DNA from: Polymyxa betae
Taxonomy: Eukaryota > Endomyxa > Phytomyxea > Plasmodiophorida > Plasmodiophoridae
NCBI GenBank assembly: GCA_003693705.1
Contig: RBZT01000706.1
Span: 29,569-93,568, forward strand
Reading direction: 5' to 3'
Length of the DNA stretch: 64,000 nucleotides
The notes beneath the pieces were generated by a model, which saw nothing but the letters and a program-made list of their open reading frames with translations, was not told where the DNA came from and did no database searches. Shown here piece by piece: positions 1 through 9,931 of the stretch (position 1 is the stretch's first letter; the number at the start of each line of letters is the position of its first letter). The position numbers and the translations under genes were made by a program.

Positions 1-258
1 ACATAAATGAAACTCAAACTGACGCAGCCGTGCGCTTTCCGAAGGGATCTGAATCGATGCCGAGTCGTCTAAGGTTAACGAACCTGCAGGAATCGAATCG
101 GATGGCTCCTTGAAGTACGACAGAAGAGCGCCGTGCAGGACGAAAAAGCGATTCTGGAACGTACAACCTTTCGTGCCGCTTCGCTTGAGCAGTGGACCAT
201 ACAATGCAATCGGGAAGGAACCAGGGCAACCGAATTGGTCATAGTCTAGCTGTACCAT
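1..258 (-). CDS. PH-domain protein, truncated by the window edge
   Basis: An open frame on the minus strand starts at an ATG at 258-256 (MVQLDYDQFGCPG...) and runs off the left end without a stop, so only about 86 residues are visible. Residues from about 25 on read like the first strands of a pleckstrin-homology domain: a G-P-L-L-K-R-S-G start, then W-less but typical F-x-x-R-F-F-V-L-x-G-x-L-L-S-Y-F-K, then an acidic turn. PH domains usually bind phosphoinositides or protein partners at membranes. The rest of the protein, and so its class, lies outside the window. The start is the first ATG in this frame. Confidence 0.7.
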   Translation of the reverse strand, partial: MVQLDYDQFGCPGSFPIALYGPLLKRSGTKGCTFQNRFFVLHGALLSYFKEPSDSIPAGSLTLDDSASIQIPSESARLRQFEFHLC

Positions 259-605
259 GATGGAAGGCGGCTACCTGGAGCTTGTTGGCATATAGAGATG
301 TGTGAATGAAATGAGAGAAAATGAAATGGGAGAAAATAGGTGACCTGCAGGCCGCACCCTACTTAGGGTTGCCCTCTACTTACACCCCATTATCCCCATC
401 TACATACACCCCATCACCCCATCTAGTCAAATTTCCCCATTAGTCTACCATAGAGTAGTGTGTTTCTCGTCTACTAACAGATCTTCTGCATCTGCTGATC
501 TCATCGTTTAGTTAATTTGTCTTGTTGGCATTACCATTCACAGTTCAGAATCCTGAAGTTCCAATACCAGACCGAGATGGTACTTGAGATTGATCATATC
601 CTTAT
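259..605. other. intergenic, divergent promoter region with CCCC-rich tract
   Basis: This gap lies between two divergently oriented genes, so it probably holds both promoters. The only visible structure is an imperfect C-rich repeat (ACACCCCAT / CCCCATC units) at about 378-440. No gene is seen. Confidence 0.5.
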
Positions 606-1362
606 ATGATTCGTCACGATGGCGTGCCTCTTGCTGAATTCCTAAGGAGCCAAATTGAACTGCAGCGGCTGCAATCGGGCTGGACTTCCGCTGTAACTAG
701 GCTTCGATCGAAGGTCGAATCGCAGAGGTCCATTGCCCATACTTTATCGTCACAAATTCTGTCTTCACAAATGGCTTCGGAATCAATTCGTGATGAAGTC
801 AGAGAGGCCAAAATGAAGATCAAAAAGTCGCGTCACGAATTGCAATCTTTGAAAAGACGCAACCACAGAGTCAATTTAGAGATTGAATCGACTGCAATTA
901 CGATTGAAAAGGCAAAATTAGATAGGCGGCGAGAAGAAATAATTGGTCGTACTGCCCCTGCGTCTACCAGCACTACTGAGAATGCAGAATCGCCAACTGA
1001 ACAGAAGATATCGCATGTTTCCGCACAGGAACATCCCAAGATTATACAGCAAAAGCAAAAGCCAAGGAGTAATGATACATCAGAAGAGCGACGTAGTTCA
1101 GAGATGTGTTTAGGTTCGCTCCAGCAACAGTGAGTGTATATGCTTAAAGCTAACTGACATGAATCTGATTACAAACAGAAACAGGCGAATTCATTGTGAA
1201 GTAATATCTGCGATAGAATTAACGAAATTTCTATTGTGCGAGCTGGGATGTCCAGATAGTGAGCATTCTGATTCGGAGACAGCACCCAGCACATGGACTG
1301 TTCTCAAAAATCTATTGCTAAAGTTGAACGATGAGCTAGATCGCCAGCTACCGTTTAGGTGA
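606..1362 (+). CDS. coiled-coil protein, two exons
   Basis: I do not recognise this gene. Exon 1 runs 606-1129 from an ATG. A 49-nt intron (GTGAGT...AAACAG, 1130-1178) joins it in frame to exon 2 (1179-1362), giving 235 residues. Residues about 15-110 are a long charged heptad-like helix rich in Arg, Glu, Ser and Leu. A polar Thr/Ser/Gln-rich linker follows, then a short globular-looking C-terminus with a C-E-L-G-C segment. A coiled coil followed by a small C-terminal domain is seen in many adaptor proteins, including autophagy Atg14/UVRAG-like and kinetochore proteins, but nothing here decides between them. It converges on the PKA gene, whose stop lies 19 bases away. Confidence 0.6.
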
Positions 1363-1380
1363 CAATATATACATTTATCT

Positions 1381-2596
1381 CTAAAATGCTTCAAACAGTG
1401 CAGCGTCTGCGGGAGATAGTTCGATCGTCTTCCCCCGTTCCACAGAATCTGGGTATTTGTCGAAGTTCGTAGTATCGCTTTCTGAGGCGATATGCGGAAT
1501 ATATGGAGGAATCAACTGCCTCTGAATGGTAGCTTCCCAATCTATCCCCTTAAACCATTTGTGCATCTTGATATCATCTACTCCTGCCTTTAAGCAACCA
1601 TATCTCTTGGTACGATCTGCTGTAAGTAAGCGCCTTACGAGATCCTTGGCGTTCGGATCGAAATGCTTGGGGAAGTCAACGGTACCATCGAGAATTTTTT
1701 GGTAGATTCCAAACGGGTTTTCATCATAGAAAGGTGGATAACCAGCGATCATTTCAAAAATCAATACTCCAAGTGCCCACCAATCAACAGCTTTCCCGTG
1801 TCCTTTGCTCTGAATAATTTCAGGAGCCAAGTACTCGGGCGTTCCACAAAGTGTCCATGTACGATCTTCTACGTATTTTGCGAATCCAAAATCGGTGATT
1901 TTTACATGCCCTTCTCTATCAATCAAAATATTCTCTATATTCGCTACACTTAGAAATAGGGTCGATCTAAAAAATCATTACCTGGTTTAAGATCTCTGTA
2001 AACGACGTTTCGTTTGTGGCAGAATTCCAAAGCGAGTACTATCTCGGCAGCGTAAAATCTATAAAACAAAAGCACTTTAGTATCCATTCGAATAGACTTA
2101 AGTGGAATTCACCTGCTGGCTTCATTAGAGAATCTCCTTGCTTTTCTCAATTGAGAAAACAGCTCACCTCCGATAACGTACTCCATCACCATGTAAAGTC
2201 GTTTCTAACAAACAATTAATGGAGATAAGGAGAGTGTGAATCTTTACAGACCTCGTCTTGGAAGGAAGCGTAAAAATTCACAATGAAAGGATGACATATT
2301 GAATTCAGGATCTGCTTCTCATCCTTGATGTGCTCTACTTGCTTCAACCGGATTATCTCGGTCTTCTTTAGCATTTTTAGTGCCATATGGTAAGTCGTCC
2401 CATCAATTTGGGCAGATGCAAGACGAACGCGCCCAAACGTTCCGGTTCCCAAAGTCGGTCCAAGCGTAAATAGGCTCAAATCGATCTTGTTTCTAGATGC
2501 AAACCACTCGCGAATCAACTTGGTCGTCGGGTTGAGGCAAATGTCATCCAGGCTTCCCCCGGATCGCTTCTTCTTGCCTTTAAAGAGGAACGACAT
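1381..2596 (-). CDS. cAMP-dependent protein kinase catalytic subunit-like AGC kinase
   Basis: Four exons on the minus strand (2596-2252, 2204-2113, 2058-1982, 1934-1381), separated by introns of 47, 54 and 47 nt, encode 355 residues. The glycine loop G-T-G-T-F-G-R-V, the VAIK-like lysine in M-A-L-K, the catalytic loop Y-R-D-L-K-P-E-N, DFG, the activation segment [13 protein letters not shown] and an AGC C-terminal tail are all present. The tail ends in F-E-A-F, close to the F-x-x-F hydrophobic motif of PKA. The length matches PKA catalytic subunits (about 350). It would phosphorylate R-R-x-S/T substrates under control of a regulatory subunit not seen here. PKG or another PKA-like AGC kinase is the alternative, but no cyclic-nucleotide domain is present. 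Confidence 0.93.
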
Positions 2597-2956
2597 GAGC
2601 AGACCCTGTTTTCACGACAAAATCTGCCGAGAAATCAGAATAATGGCTAAAAGCAGGGCTGCTCTTAATTCTGCAGAGCTTCGTAACGGTCGCCTGTGTG
2701 ACGCGCGTCCATAAGCTGCGAGTGCGACCTCCTTTCGATTTCTCATTCATTCTGGCTGCTTTGTCGAATCTCGATCTTCTCGTCATCAGCTAGAAGCTTC
2801 TGGTAACAGCATTCTGATGAAACGCTTTGGATTGGTCAATCGACGAATGTGGGTTCGCTTGCTAATAAGAGGAATCATCATGCTATGACTTTTAACACGT
2901 TATTGGGCGAAACTAGCGACAGTGATAAAGATAGAGAATTTATTCGAGGTATTGAT
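2597..2956. other. intergenic between PKA start and HMBS stop
   Basis: The gap sits upstream of the PKA gene and downstream of the porphobilinogen deaminase gene, both on the minus strand. It should hold the PKA promoter. No conserved gene or repeat is seen. Confidence 0.4.
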
Positions 2957-3937
2957 TTAATGTTGTGCTGACGCTTCGACCTGCTTGCGAATATCCTGCA
3001 GCAATGCAGAAGCTCCCTTCTTCTTTAATTCAAGGCCAAGTTTTTGACCGATGGCTTCAGCGTCGCTATTACTTTTGCATAATTCCGTCAAGGTATCTTC
3101 GATTAATGTCTTGCCGTCAAGGCCAACAACGACACCATAAATCGTTAAATTCCCAGTGGCCGCATCAAAATCAGCATTTACGCCAATGGGCACTTTACAG
3201 CCGCCTTCTAAAGTTCGCAATAACGCCCTTTCGGCAGCGCAGACCATGAAAGCTTCAGGATCGTTGATCTGTTGAGCAATAGTGAAGCTCCTTTCATCGT
3301 CTTCACGACATACAACAGCAAGAGCACCTTGTGAAACAGCATACGGCCAATCCAGCAAATCCACAGCAATCTGGTCTTGAAGCTCCAATCGATGTAGAGC
3401 AGCTGCGGCTAATATCAAGCCATCGGCTTTGCCGGATTGCATATGCTTCAATCGGGTTTGGATATTTCCACGAACCTCGACGCAGACGAGGTGAGGATAA
3501 TGATGAGCCAGAAGAGCTCGTCTTCGGACAGATGAAGTCCCGATTCTAGTTCCTGCTGGCAGATCGTTTAACGAGTGGATGTTAGTTTTATCGTTGAGAA
3601 CCAGAACATCATGACGATGCTGACGGGCGAGAACGGCAGCTAGAATCAATCCGGACGGCAATGTACTTGGTAGATCCTTACAGGAATGCACAGCTAAGTC
3701 GATCTCGTTGACAGCAAGGGCTCGATCGAGATTCTGAGTGAACACTCCTTTGTTCGTGAACTGGGATAAAGGAGTTTGAAGGTCATTATCAGCCTCGGAT
3801 GTCAACCCCTTTACAGGGACCCTATCAAGCGGCGTCTGAGTAGCTTTACATATCCGTTCCTGAACGAGATATGACTGCCACAATGCTAATGGTGATGCAC
3901 GACCGCCGACAACGAGGGGGGAATTGCCTATCGTCAT
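2957..3937 (-). CDS. hydroxymethylbilane synthase (porphobilinogen deaminase)
   Basis: This intronless frame makes about 326 residues from the ATG at 3937. It condenses four porphobilinogen molecules into hydroxymethylbilane in haem synthesis. The N-terminal V-G-G-R-x-S-P-L-A-L-W-Q segment (family: GTRxSxLAxxQ), the K-G-V-F-T-x-x-L-D-x-A-L stretch, the V-H-S-x-K-D-L-P-S motif with its catalytic Asp, and R-G-N-I-Q-T-R-L substrate-binding arginines are visible. So is E-G-G-C, whose Cys carries the dipyrromethane cofactor. The frame stays open about 25 codons upstream of the chosen ATG without another ATG, so an upstream exon or targeting peptide is possible. The sequence resembles the bacterial/plastid-type enzyme, which is also normal in several protist groups. 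Confidence 0.93.
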   Translation of the reverse strand: MTIGNSPLVVGGRASPLALWQSYLVQERICKATQTPLDRVPVKGLTSEADNDLQTPLSQFTNKGVFTQNLDRALAVNEIDLAVHSCKDLPSTLPSGLILAAVLARQHRHDVLVLNDKTNIHSLNDLPAGTRIGTSSVRRRALLAHHYPHLVCVEVRGNIQTRLKHMQSGKADGLILAAAALHRLELQDQIAVDLLDWPYAVSQGALAVVCREDDERSFTIAQQINDPEAFMVCAAERALLRTLEGGCKVPIGVNADFDAATGNLTIYGVVVGLDGKTLIEDTLTELCKSNSDAEAIGQKLGLELKKKGASALLQDIRKQVEASAQH

Positions 3938-4243
3938 CAATGGTGTCGGCTGTCGGTTTAATGCGATTGCGACGCAAAAAGTACGATCTTCTGTTGAGCT
4001 CTGATTGATCAAGCGGCGTTCAGCAAAACTTGGATAACAACTTTCTGAGCAACCCGATAGTTAAAGCTCACAGTATATATAATTCGAGGACGCTCCATTC
4101 TCCACTTCTTCTCGAATAGAAAAAGGCAACGCTGAAGACGAGAATCGACAACTGTAAATGGGATAAAGAAGCTTCTCGAATAGCTGGCTGGTACAATAGT
4201 TTATCTGGTTATTATAGTACGCAATGGCGAATCTGAACTGAGC

Positions 4244-4735
4244 TCATCTTCTAGGCAAAGCATCAGGAAATTCGCTTTCATAGGTCCTTTCAGGACGCGT
4301 GTCGCCGCGGCCATCGTCGTTCAATCCGAATCCAGGATCGAACCGCCGTTGGTAGAGCGACGGATCTCTGATGAAATCGGGATCTTGATGGCAAGCGAGA
4401 TCACGAGCTCTCAATGCCGGAGGCGGCCTTTGTGGTTTGCTAGCTGCAGCGGGCTTGTTCACCTGAGTCCCAAAAATCTTCCTTCTCGTTCTTGCATAAT
4501 GATCTTGTCGCTGAGTGTTATCCATCAACGCCAAGGTCGGGCGCGAAGAGCTTTCAGTATGTTCAAGTCCGATATCTGCCCTCTTCAATAACTGAACCGT
4601 AGGTTTCGATTTCGGTGGATCCAGCTGGACAACTGATTCAGGTGGCGGTTGTTCCTGCGGTTGCTGCTCCTCATCAGAATCCTCCCATGAATCCGGGACT
4701 TTGCTCGGCGGAGGAACAGGAACGAGACGCCTCAT
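4244..4735 (-). CDS. SUZ-domain protein (SZRD1-like)
   Basis: A 163-residue protein from the ATG at 4735; another in-frame ATG lies upstream at 4825. The N-terminus has a D-S-W-E-D-S-D-E-E acidic patch like the S-W-E-E start of SUZ-domain-containing protein 1. Then follow a Pro/Gln-rich linker, V-x-L-L-K-R, and a S-R-P-T-L segment leading into R-Q-D-H-Y-A-R-T-R-R-K-I-F-G, which fits the SUZ motif (E-x-x-Y-x-x-A-R-x-R-I-F-G). SUZ motifs bind RNA or RNP partners. The C-terminal third is charged and disordered. The order of the three blocks matches the small SZRD1 family, so I favour that over larger SUZ proteins such as R3HDM. Confidence 0.75.
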   Translation of the reverse strand: MRRLVPVPPPSKVPDSWEDSDEEQQPQEQPPPESVVQLDPPKSKPTVQLLKRADIGLEHTESSSRPTLALMDNTQRQDHYARTRRKIFGTQVNKPAAASKPQRPPPALRARDLACHQDPDFIRDPSLYQRRFDPGFGLNDDGRGDTRPERTYESEFPDALPRR

Positions 4736-5021
4736 ATGAAAGAGGCAGTTCGCACGGAATTTGAGAGAGGCAGATTTAGAGAGCCAGGCGACGGTGGCGC
4801 AGCCCCCTTGGCTAAAATCATTCATCAAGCTGATTAGCCGAGCCAACGTGGGCGGATGCAGCTTCGATCATCAATCTCTAAAGTAGTCAAGTATAGGAAC
4901 GGTCGAAGAGCCTATCGCCGACACTCAGGTCTTCAAATCATTGGAACTCAAAGCTTTGAAGATTGCAAGATTGAGGCTCCGTATTGCGACTTAGATAACA
5001 CTGAACAAGAAGTTACTTTTA

Positions 5022-5372
5022 TCATGAGATATCTATTTGGAAGCAAAGCGTTTTAACCCTATAGTGAAAGAGATGTTTGCAAGTAACTATTTGATTGTGA
5101 AGACGGATCCGAGGCGCTAAACTAGTCTGTCCAAGAAAAGATTTGGCTTGATCGTGGCATTCAGTAGTCAGAAGGCGATCGCTAGCACATTCAGCGCTGT
5201 GCGCTGCAGCACAAAAACAGTCGAGACCAGCTCGAAACGCCATTTTAAGTGAAAGATAATTACAGGCGTATATGACCAAACGAGACATAAATGCTGTTTC
5301 GAACGAGTTTGCAGTCAATAATTCGGCACTGAGATCGACAGACAAAGTGTCGTGTTGAATGCACACAGGCAA
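5022..5372 (-). CDS. hypothetical Cys-containing protein, uncertain model
   Basis: An open frame of up to 116 codons without an ATG at its upstream end; the first in-frame ATG (MSRLVIYACNY...) lies about 28 codons in. A run of cysteines (C-F-C, C-A, C-H) sits in the middle. Composition looks protein-like, and a possible acceptor (...CTCATAG) lies just upstream near 5380, so an upstream exon may exist. I do not recognise a family, and this may not be a gene. Confidence 0.3.
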   Translation of the reverse strand: MPVCIQHDTLSVDLSAELLTANSFETAFMSRLVIYACNYLSLKMAFRAGLDCFCAAAHSAECASDRLLTTECHDQAKSFLGQTSLAPRIRLHNQIVTCKHLFHYRVKTLCFQIDIS

Positions 5373-5622
5373 TCGGAGCTATGAGATTATGGACGTCAAT
5401 CAGGCGAAGAGGTTTGCTGCTCTGACGAAGACTCTGGGTTGCTTGCCTCTAATCGGACTTGCCGCACTACCTACAGAACCATTCTGGATGGCTTGTTATA
5501 CTGTTTTCCATTAACAGGCTCATCACTTGCAATATCCAGAAAAGGTCATCATGAGATCCGGGAGACAAGGCCGAAGAATGCGTAGTATCGATTTAGTACC
5601 ATTATAGGCAGTATTACTGTAG

Positions 5623-7091
5623 GTCTGGGTGTGGACTAATCTAATGGAATTGACGGGGACGGCTCTCATCGATCATCTGGTAGGATGCTTCGTTACCAAC
5701 TCTCCTATGAAAGCATTGTGATTGGTCGAACTTAGCAATTTCTGATCGCTGGCGTCGAAGGGCAAACCGCACGCGGGCTATTGCAGTTTCTGGCTGGATT
5801 ATCGCCCAGGCTATGGGGACAAGTTCGGGCGTCGGCTTTGCTCCCAGATATGATTGCCGCCTGTTCTAGACGACCGCTGGATCTAGCGATGCTTGTGTAT
5901 TTATGCACGGAATCTCCCGCCACAATCTCGTCGGTGACGTCGGCATGCATCCTGCCGTGCCTCTCAGTTTTATCTGGAGAAATCAATGCTGTTGAGCTAG
6001 ATTCACAGCCTGGCTCTTCTGCTCCCAGTAGCCAAGTTCGCAGGCGTCGCAAGAGGCTTCGAGATGAGTCGGAATCTAATGGGATTCAGCCAATAATCAG
6101 ATTGCCAGAGACTTGTCAATTAGCACACAGCAGGCCATCTCTTCTTATGGGACATAGTCTCTCCAGGGCTACTTGCGATCCTAATTTCGCCCAGATGCTC
6201 TATAATCACTTCGAATTTCTACCTGTGATAAGACAGCTGATTAACACAGACTTTCAAGATTCGTTAAGGAACCATTACATGGCTTTTCGTTTACACAAAT
6301 GTCTTTCCATTCTGGAGAACATCTCATCCTTAGAAGGATTTCCTGGTCACAAGAAATCTGATTTAATGCAATGTCTGCTGCCATGGCTAGATCAAGTTCT
6401 TGCCTTGGAATGCGAGATGTGGATCAATGATGAGGCCGATCATGCTTTACTGCAAAGTGTTTGCTGTGCTCTTCGTGCTCTCACCAATTTAACCAACGGA
6501 GATGCTAATACATGCGCTGCATTGCGATCTGCCAAAGGGATCAAAACTGCTATTCGCGTCATTCAACTGTGTGAGAGCGCGGTTGTTAGAAGCAGTGCCG
6601 CCTGCGATCTTATAACAATCGCTGTCGCGTTGTTGACCAACTGTGCCGAAGTCGATCAGACAGCACAAAGGCTACTTTGTGGCGAGCCGGTCTTAACCGA
6701 CCTGTTCCAAGGCGTTTCTCAGTTTTGGCAAGTTGCTGTTGATACAGAACATCCTGAAAGCGAACAGATGGTTCATGTACGGACTCTGGTCGTTGTTTGG
6801 GCATTTTAATGATTGTTGTTTTAGTGCCGAACCGTTGCTGGCTATGTATCATTGCTTATTAGTGTTTTATATCTGGGCTGCTCAGGTCAACGTGAAGCTT
6901 TATCGCGTTCTTGTTCAATCCCGATGGTGGCCGACATTCTTGATCAGTTCGCTATTCTGACGAAGCTTGGCCATCCTGAACAAACGCAGATGATTGATGA
7001 GATCACAAGAATACATCGGCGGCTTGTATCATGTATTGGGATGTGTGAACTTTCTAAGAGCTCTAGTTGCAGTCCTGCCTCTGTTACATAA
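5623..7091 (+). CDS. WAPL-like cohesin release factor (5' end uncertain)
   Basis: Visible exons are 5623-5679, 5736-6776 and 6825-7091 (introns of 56 and 48 nt), about 455 codons with phases that close; the true start lies in or upstream of the first exon. The protein is helical and resembles the C-terminal WAPL domain: a repeat reading G-x-x-x-G-Q-T-A-R-x-L-L-Q-F-L-A, then A-F-R-L-H-K-C-L-S-I-L-E-N, C-A-L-R-A-L-T-N-L-T-N-G-D (family: R-V-L-I-N-L-T-x-D-N), and I-A-V-A-L-L-T-N-C-A-E (family: L-L-I-N-L-V-E). A basic R-R-R-R-K-R-L-R stretch about 105 residues in looks like a nuclear signal. WAPL opens the cohesin ring and releases it from chromatin. The long N-terminal region of animal WAPL is absent, as in other short WAPL proteins. 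The last-intron donor is uncertain, as several GT sites are in the same phase. Confidence 0.7.
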
Positions 7092-7674
7092 ATGTCTAAA
7101 ATTGACTCGGTCGAGCTGGACTAATATCTGATACGGAATGCAACAAAGAGGTTCTTTTTCAATTTCCAGGCAGAATAGATGGAGTTTCTCCTCCGGCGGA
7201 GAACTATGCAATGCGATGGAATCGTTTAGTATGTTGAACGAAGTCAATGGTCAGTGATGTCAAACCAACGGGTAGTTTAAAAAATCGCAAAAACGTATAG
7301 TAAGAAACATGGACACTCTCTGTCTGTCAAGTCATCAACGCGTTTATCGCCTCCGACCGATCGATATGAAGGTCCCACCAACACATGATGAATAAATCGT
7401 TTAGACCTAAGGGTCACCACATAGATGCTCGTTCTCAAAAAGCAGGTTTCCAGAACATTTTGCCTCTTGCATCACGCATTGGACGATTTGGCCCTTTATT
7501 GCTTGAGCGGCCTTCTGCCGGTAACCGATTGTCTGCGTTAACGTTACAACGAATGCTTGAATAACGAATGAATCCCTTTCCGTTACCTGCGAGCCAGTAT
7601 CTAAAAGTGTTAAGTCGCCAGTGGAGGCCGGCTGCCCTCTCAGAAGCAAGAAGACGGGTCTGTCATCACGAAGA
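7092..7674. other. intergenic between WAPL-like and TDO genes
   Basis: No supported gene is seen. The stretch probably holds the WAPL 3' end and the promoter of the following tryptophan dioxygenase gene. The dioxygenase frame is open for 18 codons upstream of its first ATG. Confidence 0.4.
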
Positions 7675-8625
7675 ATGTCGTGTCCTTTTCAATCCGGTTC
7701 GAATGGACAGGGCCAATGTCCTATGCGAGCCAGCCCGGATGCAGATGCTTGCTATTACTCGACTTATCTTGGACTACCAGCGGTGCTTGACTCTCAGAAG
7801 CCTACCACCGATGCCCATGACGAATTTCTGTTCATCACGACGCACCAGACATTCGAGATTTGGTTCAAGCAAGTGCTTTTGGAGATGAAGACGCTGGGGG
7901 GTATTTTATCTGGACCGGCTCCGAAGTTGCAGACGGCTTGCGAGCTTCTGCAGCGGATCTGCAGAATTCTGGGTCTTCTCGTAAGTCAGTTTACCATTCT
8001 GGAAACAATGACTCCGCTGGACTTCCTTCGTTTTCGATATAGTCTGGGGACGGCATCCGGGTTTCAGTCAGCTCAGTTCAAGATTATCGAAATCAGCATG
8101 GGGCTATCAGAAAAGCAGCGAGTTTTCCCTTTAGCTGCAACCCTAGACATTTTCCAGAAAGAAGATCGTGATGCAATCGAGCTGACCATGAGGCAGCCAA
8201 CTTTAGCTCAGATTGTTGATTCATGGCTGTCGGGATTCGATATTGCTGAATTCTGGCAAAAGTACTCAGCTGCACTTCAACATGCTGGTCATTTCAGGAG
8301 TGTTCTCGATGAATCAGAGTATCTCATGAATGACCATCAGCTTTCTTTAAATTCGTTTCGTGCTGCTCTCATGATACATATGTGTCGAGAGAAGTACGGC
8401 CAGGAATACACGATATTGTCGAGATTATGCGAGATGGATGAGCTGATGGCAAAATGGAGGTTCCACCATGCTTCAATGGTTCAGCGTATAATTGGACGGA
8501 AAAAGGGAACTGGAGGCTCTTCTGGTATGGAATATCTCATTCAAACCAGCATGAGGCATCTAGTTTTTACGGATCTGTCATCAGTAGCCCAATATCTTGT
8601 CATTGATGACAGCGTATTGTTATAA
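7675..8625 (+). CDS. tryptophan 2,3-dioxygenase
   Basis: An intronless frame of 316 residues. The haem enzyme opens the indole ring of L-tryptophan to N-formylkynurenine, the first step of the kynurenine pathway. Conserved blocks occur in order: Y-Y-S-T-Y-L near the start, H-D-E-F-L-F-I-T-T-H-Q-x-x-E-I-W-F-K-Q (distal His and substrate pocket), L-E-T-M-T-P-L-D-F-L-x-F-R-x-x-L-x-x-A-S-G-F-Q-S, and K-W-R-F-H-H-x-x-M-V ahead of G-x-x-x-G-T-G-G-S-S-G. The second His of F-H-H lies 14 residues before the Thr of the G-T-G-G-S-S-G loop, the spacing of the proximal haem ligand in animal TDO. At 316 residues it is nearer bacterial (about 280) than animal (about 400) length. Intronless structure is unusual beside its neighbours. 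Confidence 0.95.
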   Translation: MSCPFQSGSNGQGQCPMRASPDADACYYSTYLGLPAVLDSQKPTTDAHDEFLFITTHQTFEIWFKQVLLEMKTLGGILSGPAPKLQTACELLQRICRILGLLVSQFTILETMTPLDFLRFRYSLGTASGFQSAQFKIIEISMGLSEKQRVFPLAATLDIFQKEDRDAIELTMRQPTLAQIVDSWLSGFDIAEFWQKYSAALQHAGHFRSVLDESEYLMNDHQLSLNSFRAALMIHMCREKYGQEYTILSRLCEMDELMAKWRFHHASMVQRIIGRKKGTGGSSGMEYLIQTSMRHLVFTDLSSVAQYLVIDDSVLL

Positions 8626-8815
8626 TCCCAGAACATAATTGTAAATAACAACTGTATTATATTAATTGCTAATCTAAATTTCACAATTTATAGAAAATCT
8701 GGTGAGGTGGCCCGGAAGCACGGAGATCGCGTAATGACGTCATGCTGCTCCTGTGAGTTTGGCGAGATTCGTCTATGGCACCCTAACATTGCCGAATACT
8801 GTCATTGCACCTAAG

Positions 8816-9732
8816 ATGTCGTCCGATTCAGACTTGGAAGATTCGGTACTTGACATTAGGGTGAAGTACAGAAAGTTGCACGTTGCGGTCGTAAATAACT
8901 CGGGTCTTCTGCAGCTTTGGGCTTCGTTCCTGTTTGCTTTGATCACTGTGTTTTGGAACAGCGCCTTTCAAGTAGTAACTGAATATGTCCCGAAGTCTTT
9001 GGACAACCGGCTCTTACGAGACCTCGCTCACTCTTTAAGCGACCATTATCTTGGGAAGTGGATTCCAAAACCGCTTATTGTTGATTTGCTTTTAACACTA
9101 ATGTTGGTAATCACGTTCGTGCGATTTTTCTGTTTCACCCCGCGGGCTGTATCGCTCGTGATCCTAAAGCGGTATTTGCTTTTGCAAGGTGTGATATTCT
9201 TATTGCGAGGACCTGCTCTTTATGTAAGCATCTCCTGGTCAAAGCATTGACGGCTTTTAACGATTTACAGATGACGATGCTCCCGCCGACATTAACAAAT
9301 CCACAAGATTGCCTCTTTGACTCTTCCGGGTCTTTCGTTCTAGATACTCTTCTGGTATCACTTCGGCAGAAAGTCACCTGCACTGACCTTTTCTTCAGTG
9401 GCCATTCAGCCATGATGTTATTATGGACGTTGTTTATGACCGCCCATACCACTCCAGAAACTTTCAATTCAAAAGGCCTCTATTATATCTTCATGTTCAT
9501 GATATGGATCATTACGACCATAACACTTGCTCTTATTCCGCTGACAAAGTTCCATTACTCTATCGATGTTTACATTGGGATTTTGCTGCCGGTTTTGCTG
9601 CAGAGACTCTACTATGATATTCTCTCGACACTGTCGCTCCTGGAGGAGACCTCCTCCACGAAGCTATCGTGGTCTCAAAATCTGGTGCTTTGGTTCGAGA
9701 CAGGATATCGCGAACTTCGCCTGCAAAGTTAA
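8816..9732 (+). CDS. sphingomyelin synthase-like PAP2 membrane protein
   Basis: Two exons (8816-9223 and 9271-9732, intron 47 nt) give 289 residues with about six membrane spans. The second exon has the core of the SMS/PAP2-C family: D-L-F-F-S-G-H-S-A-M-M-L in one helix end and K-F-H-Y-S-I-D-V-Y-I-G in a later one, matching C-G-D-x-x-x-S-G-H-T and H-Y-T-V-D-V with the catalytic His-His-Asp triad. Upstream, L-R-G-P-A-L-Y corresponds to the short loop before the conserved P-x-P segment. These enzymes transfer phosphocholine or another phospho-headgroup from a glycerolipid to ceramide in Golgi or plasma membrane. The headgroup cannot be told from sequence; an inositol-phosphoceramide synthase-like activity is possible. 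Confidence 0.85.
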
Positions 9733-9931
9733 CGGAATCTATAACTCAACATTCCCTATATGTGTATACACATTCTTTAAAGTTTTTCAAATCATGCTTG
9801 ATGGTGTGGTTGCATAGTGTTAGCCGATTCTACCAATTGGACGGCCACTATCATCATGTTCTTATTTTAGCTCTAATCTGAAGTTGCTCTGCATCATCAC
9901 AGCCAGATTTCAATTAGTACATTGACGTTTA

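Noticed and set aside
2957-3937. HMBS as bacterial contamination
   Set aside because: It lies between intron-bearing eukaryotic genes in continuous sequence; bacterial/plastid-type HMBS is normal in many protists.
4856-5056. 66-codon plus-strand frame next to the SUZ-domain gene
   Set aside because: No motif, no homologous look, overlaps another candidate; likely chance.
5646-5658. GGAATTGACGGGG resembles a universal small-subunit rRNA segment
   Set aside because: Only 13 bases match; neighbouring rRNA sequence is absent, and the segment is coding in the WAPL-like model.
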